A stretch of 64,000 nt of DNA from Paracoccaceae bacterium (GTDB lineage Bacteria > Pseudomonadota > Alphaproteobacteria > Rhodobacterales > Rhodobacteraceae): NCBI GenBank assembly GCA_030066905.1, contig JASJAR010000005.1, positions 62,001 through 126,000 on the forward strand, written 5' to 3'. The position numbers and the translations under genes were made by a program. A model generated the notes under the pieces. It was given only the letters and a program-made list of their open reading frames with translations, had not been told where the DNA came from and ran no database searches. Below are positions 63,451-64,000 of this stretch, one piece after another. The first letter of the stretch is position 1, and each line of letters opens with the position of its first letter.

Positions 63451-64000
<550 letters not shown>

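Overview
The window is 64 kb of high-GC (roughly two thirds G+C), gene-dense DNA from an alphaproteobacterium, most likely a Rhodobacterales (Roseobacter/Rhodobacter group) chromosome. The evidence is the conserved block yceD-rpmF-plsX-fabH-ihfA-merR, CckA, an ornithine-lipid OlsB, an aglEFGAK alpha-glucoside operon, the long form of dCTP deaminase, and short CTTCA repeats at gene ends. There is no rRNA, IS element, prophage or CRISPR array. One tRNA (Pro-GGG) is present. Genes at both edges are cut: a c-type cytochrome on the left and guaA on the right.

Layout: (1) 1-2530, cytochrome c tail, a 41-aa membrane protein and the tupBCA tungstate transporter. (2) 2531-3638, a long non-coding stretch with a strong intrinsic terminator, then a degenerate Hint-domain protein. 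(3) 3721-11522, chemotaxis: cheB-cheD on the plus strand, and facing them across a 1-kb gap a minus-strand operon STAS-cheY-cheA-cheW-cheR-cheY followed by a small protein with a CheZ/CheT-like DxxxQ motif. (4) 11586-21628, alpha-glucoside use: glk-bgl-aglR on minus and aglE-F-G-A-K on plus, diverging from a promoter region with a LacI-type operator. (5) 21977-24125, UDP-glucuronate decarboxylase and an exostosin-like glycosyltransferase. (6) 24524-34295, housekeeping and cell-cycle genes: guaB, an RsmB-like methyltransferase, cckA, recA with an SOS box, a small membrane protein, alaS and a DUF1330 protein. (7) 34416-39783, minus strand: dcd, tRNA-Pro, merR, ihfA, fabH, plsX, rpmF, yceD. (8) 39862-43432, bamE, msrB, olsB and an ABC-F ATPase. 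(9) 43571-48387, speE with a dehydratase/epimerase and speD on minus, flanking a plus-strand rimB-like/rimK/astE-like trio. (10) 48691-49634, rplM-rpsI. (11) 49828-57429, an OafA-type acyltransferase overlapping a frameshifted MscS channel, potBCA without a binding protein, and tetR-ppk2. (12) 57565-64000, alpha/beta hydrolase, metA, an unknown P-loop ATPase, FadL-type porin, DMT exporter, YdcF protein and guaA.

Regulatory sequence ties several blocks together. A perfect TTAA-N7-TTAA CtrA-type site sits in front of cckA, whose product controls CtrA, and a one-mismatch version sits in front of the chemotaxis operon. An exact GAAC-N7-GAAC LexA site precedes recA. A perfect 14-bp palindrome lies between aglR and aglE. 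Four copies of a CTTCA...GGGG repeat lie just after stop codons in the same orientation as the gene they follow. The points most worth a second look are the DxxxQ protein beside CheY, the rimB/rimK/astE-like trio, the MscS frameshift with its antisense overlap, and the MetA whose specificity residue predicts acetyl-CoA use.
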